Shown: positions 63,981 to 64,000 of the stretch, piece after piece
Layout of the letters: every line of letters begins with the position of its first letter
Position numbering within the stretch: position 1 is the stretch's first letter
Virus record (IMG/VR): IMGVR_UViG_3300017776_000008
Coordinates: 1-64,000 of that record
Source of the DNA: a virus
Strand: one strand, 5' to 3'
DNA: 64,000 bases
Position numbers and translations under genes: made by a program
Notes under the pieces: generated by a model
The model's input: only the letters and a program-made list of their open reading frames with translations
Told to the model about the DNA's origin: nothing
Databases searched by the model: none

Positions 63981-64000
63981 TTATAGTCAGATAGCGCTAA

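Noticed and set aside
1-64000. CRISPR arrays, integrase, attachment sites, insertion sequences
   Set aside because: No regularly spaced repeats, recombinase motifs, or terminal inverted repeats with a transposase were seen; all supported genes are co-directional phage genes.

Overview
The window is part of the genome of a large lytic tailed phage of the T4 superfamily (contractile-tail myovirus). Every supported gene lies on the + strand, the DNA is AT-rich by eye, and neighbouring genes usually abut or overlap by 1-14 bases. The T4 core runs in recognisable order. No integrase, attachment site, CRISPR array or tRNA gene was seen. Content resembles the marine/outlying T4-like phages (Hsp20, a MoxR/VWA pair, GroES, MazG-like proteins, the KWDG ligase-like family) but there are no photosynthesis genes. 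The host cannot be fixed from the sequence; a phage bS21 with the proteobacterial EFYEKP signature hints at a proteobacterium.

Layout. 1-14.5 kb: virion morphogenesis (end of a fibre-like gene, neck gp13/gp14, gp15, terminase gp16/gp17, a RimK-like ATP-grasp ligase, sheath gp18, tube gp19, portal gp20, core gp67/gp68, protease gp21, scaffold gp22, capsid gp23, UUCG terminator). 14.5-21 kb: a tube-like protein, UvsY, UvsW, late sigma factor gp55, gp47/gp46. 21-29 kb: HExxH-VWA protein, MoxR AAA+ ATPase, GIY-YIG-like protein, clamp gp45, clamp loader gp44/gp62, RegA and several mini-genes. 29.4-32.7 kb: a late-promoter island with an 810-aa structural-like protein and Hsp20, the latter behind a ROSE-like RNA thermometer candidate. 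33-38.4 kb: DNA polymerase gp43, MazG-like proteins, a PrimPol-like protein, GroES, a nuclease. 38.4-43.5 kb: one tightly coupled operon for cytosine hypermodification (dCMP hydroxymethylase, dCMP deaminase, glycosyltransferase, C5-methyltransferase-like protein, nucleotide-sugar epimerase, UDP-glucose dehydrogenase). 43.5-46.6 kb: bS21, UvsX, helicase gp41. 48-57.4 kb: a late block in which about eleven proteins start with a peptide like the T4 capsid-targeting sequence. 55-59.3 kb: candidate lysis genes (XhlA-like, spanin-like pair, lipase). 59.3-64 kb: NrdA, NrdB, glutaredoxin, GIY-YIG protein.

Regulation. Two promoter classes are visible. Twelve intergenic sites have TGTACA (or a close variant), exactly 17 bases, then TATAAT, and precede replication, modification and nucleotide genes; these look host-sigma70 dependent. 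TATAAATA boxes, the T4 late -10 element read by gp55, precede virion genes, Hsp20 and the 48-57 kb block.

The parts judged most worth following are the predicted internal-protein arsenal (nuclease-like, ligase-like, nucleotidylyltransferase, basic and HTH proteins, all with capsid-targeting-like N-termini), the sugar-cytosine modification operon, and the hsp20 RNA thermometer. Functional calls rest on motif reading and recalled family knowledge; no database search was run.
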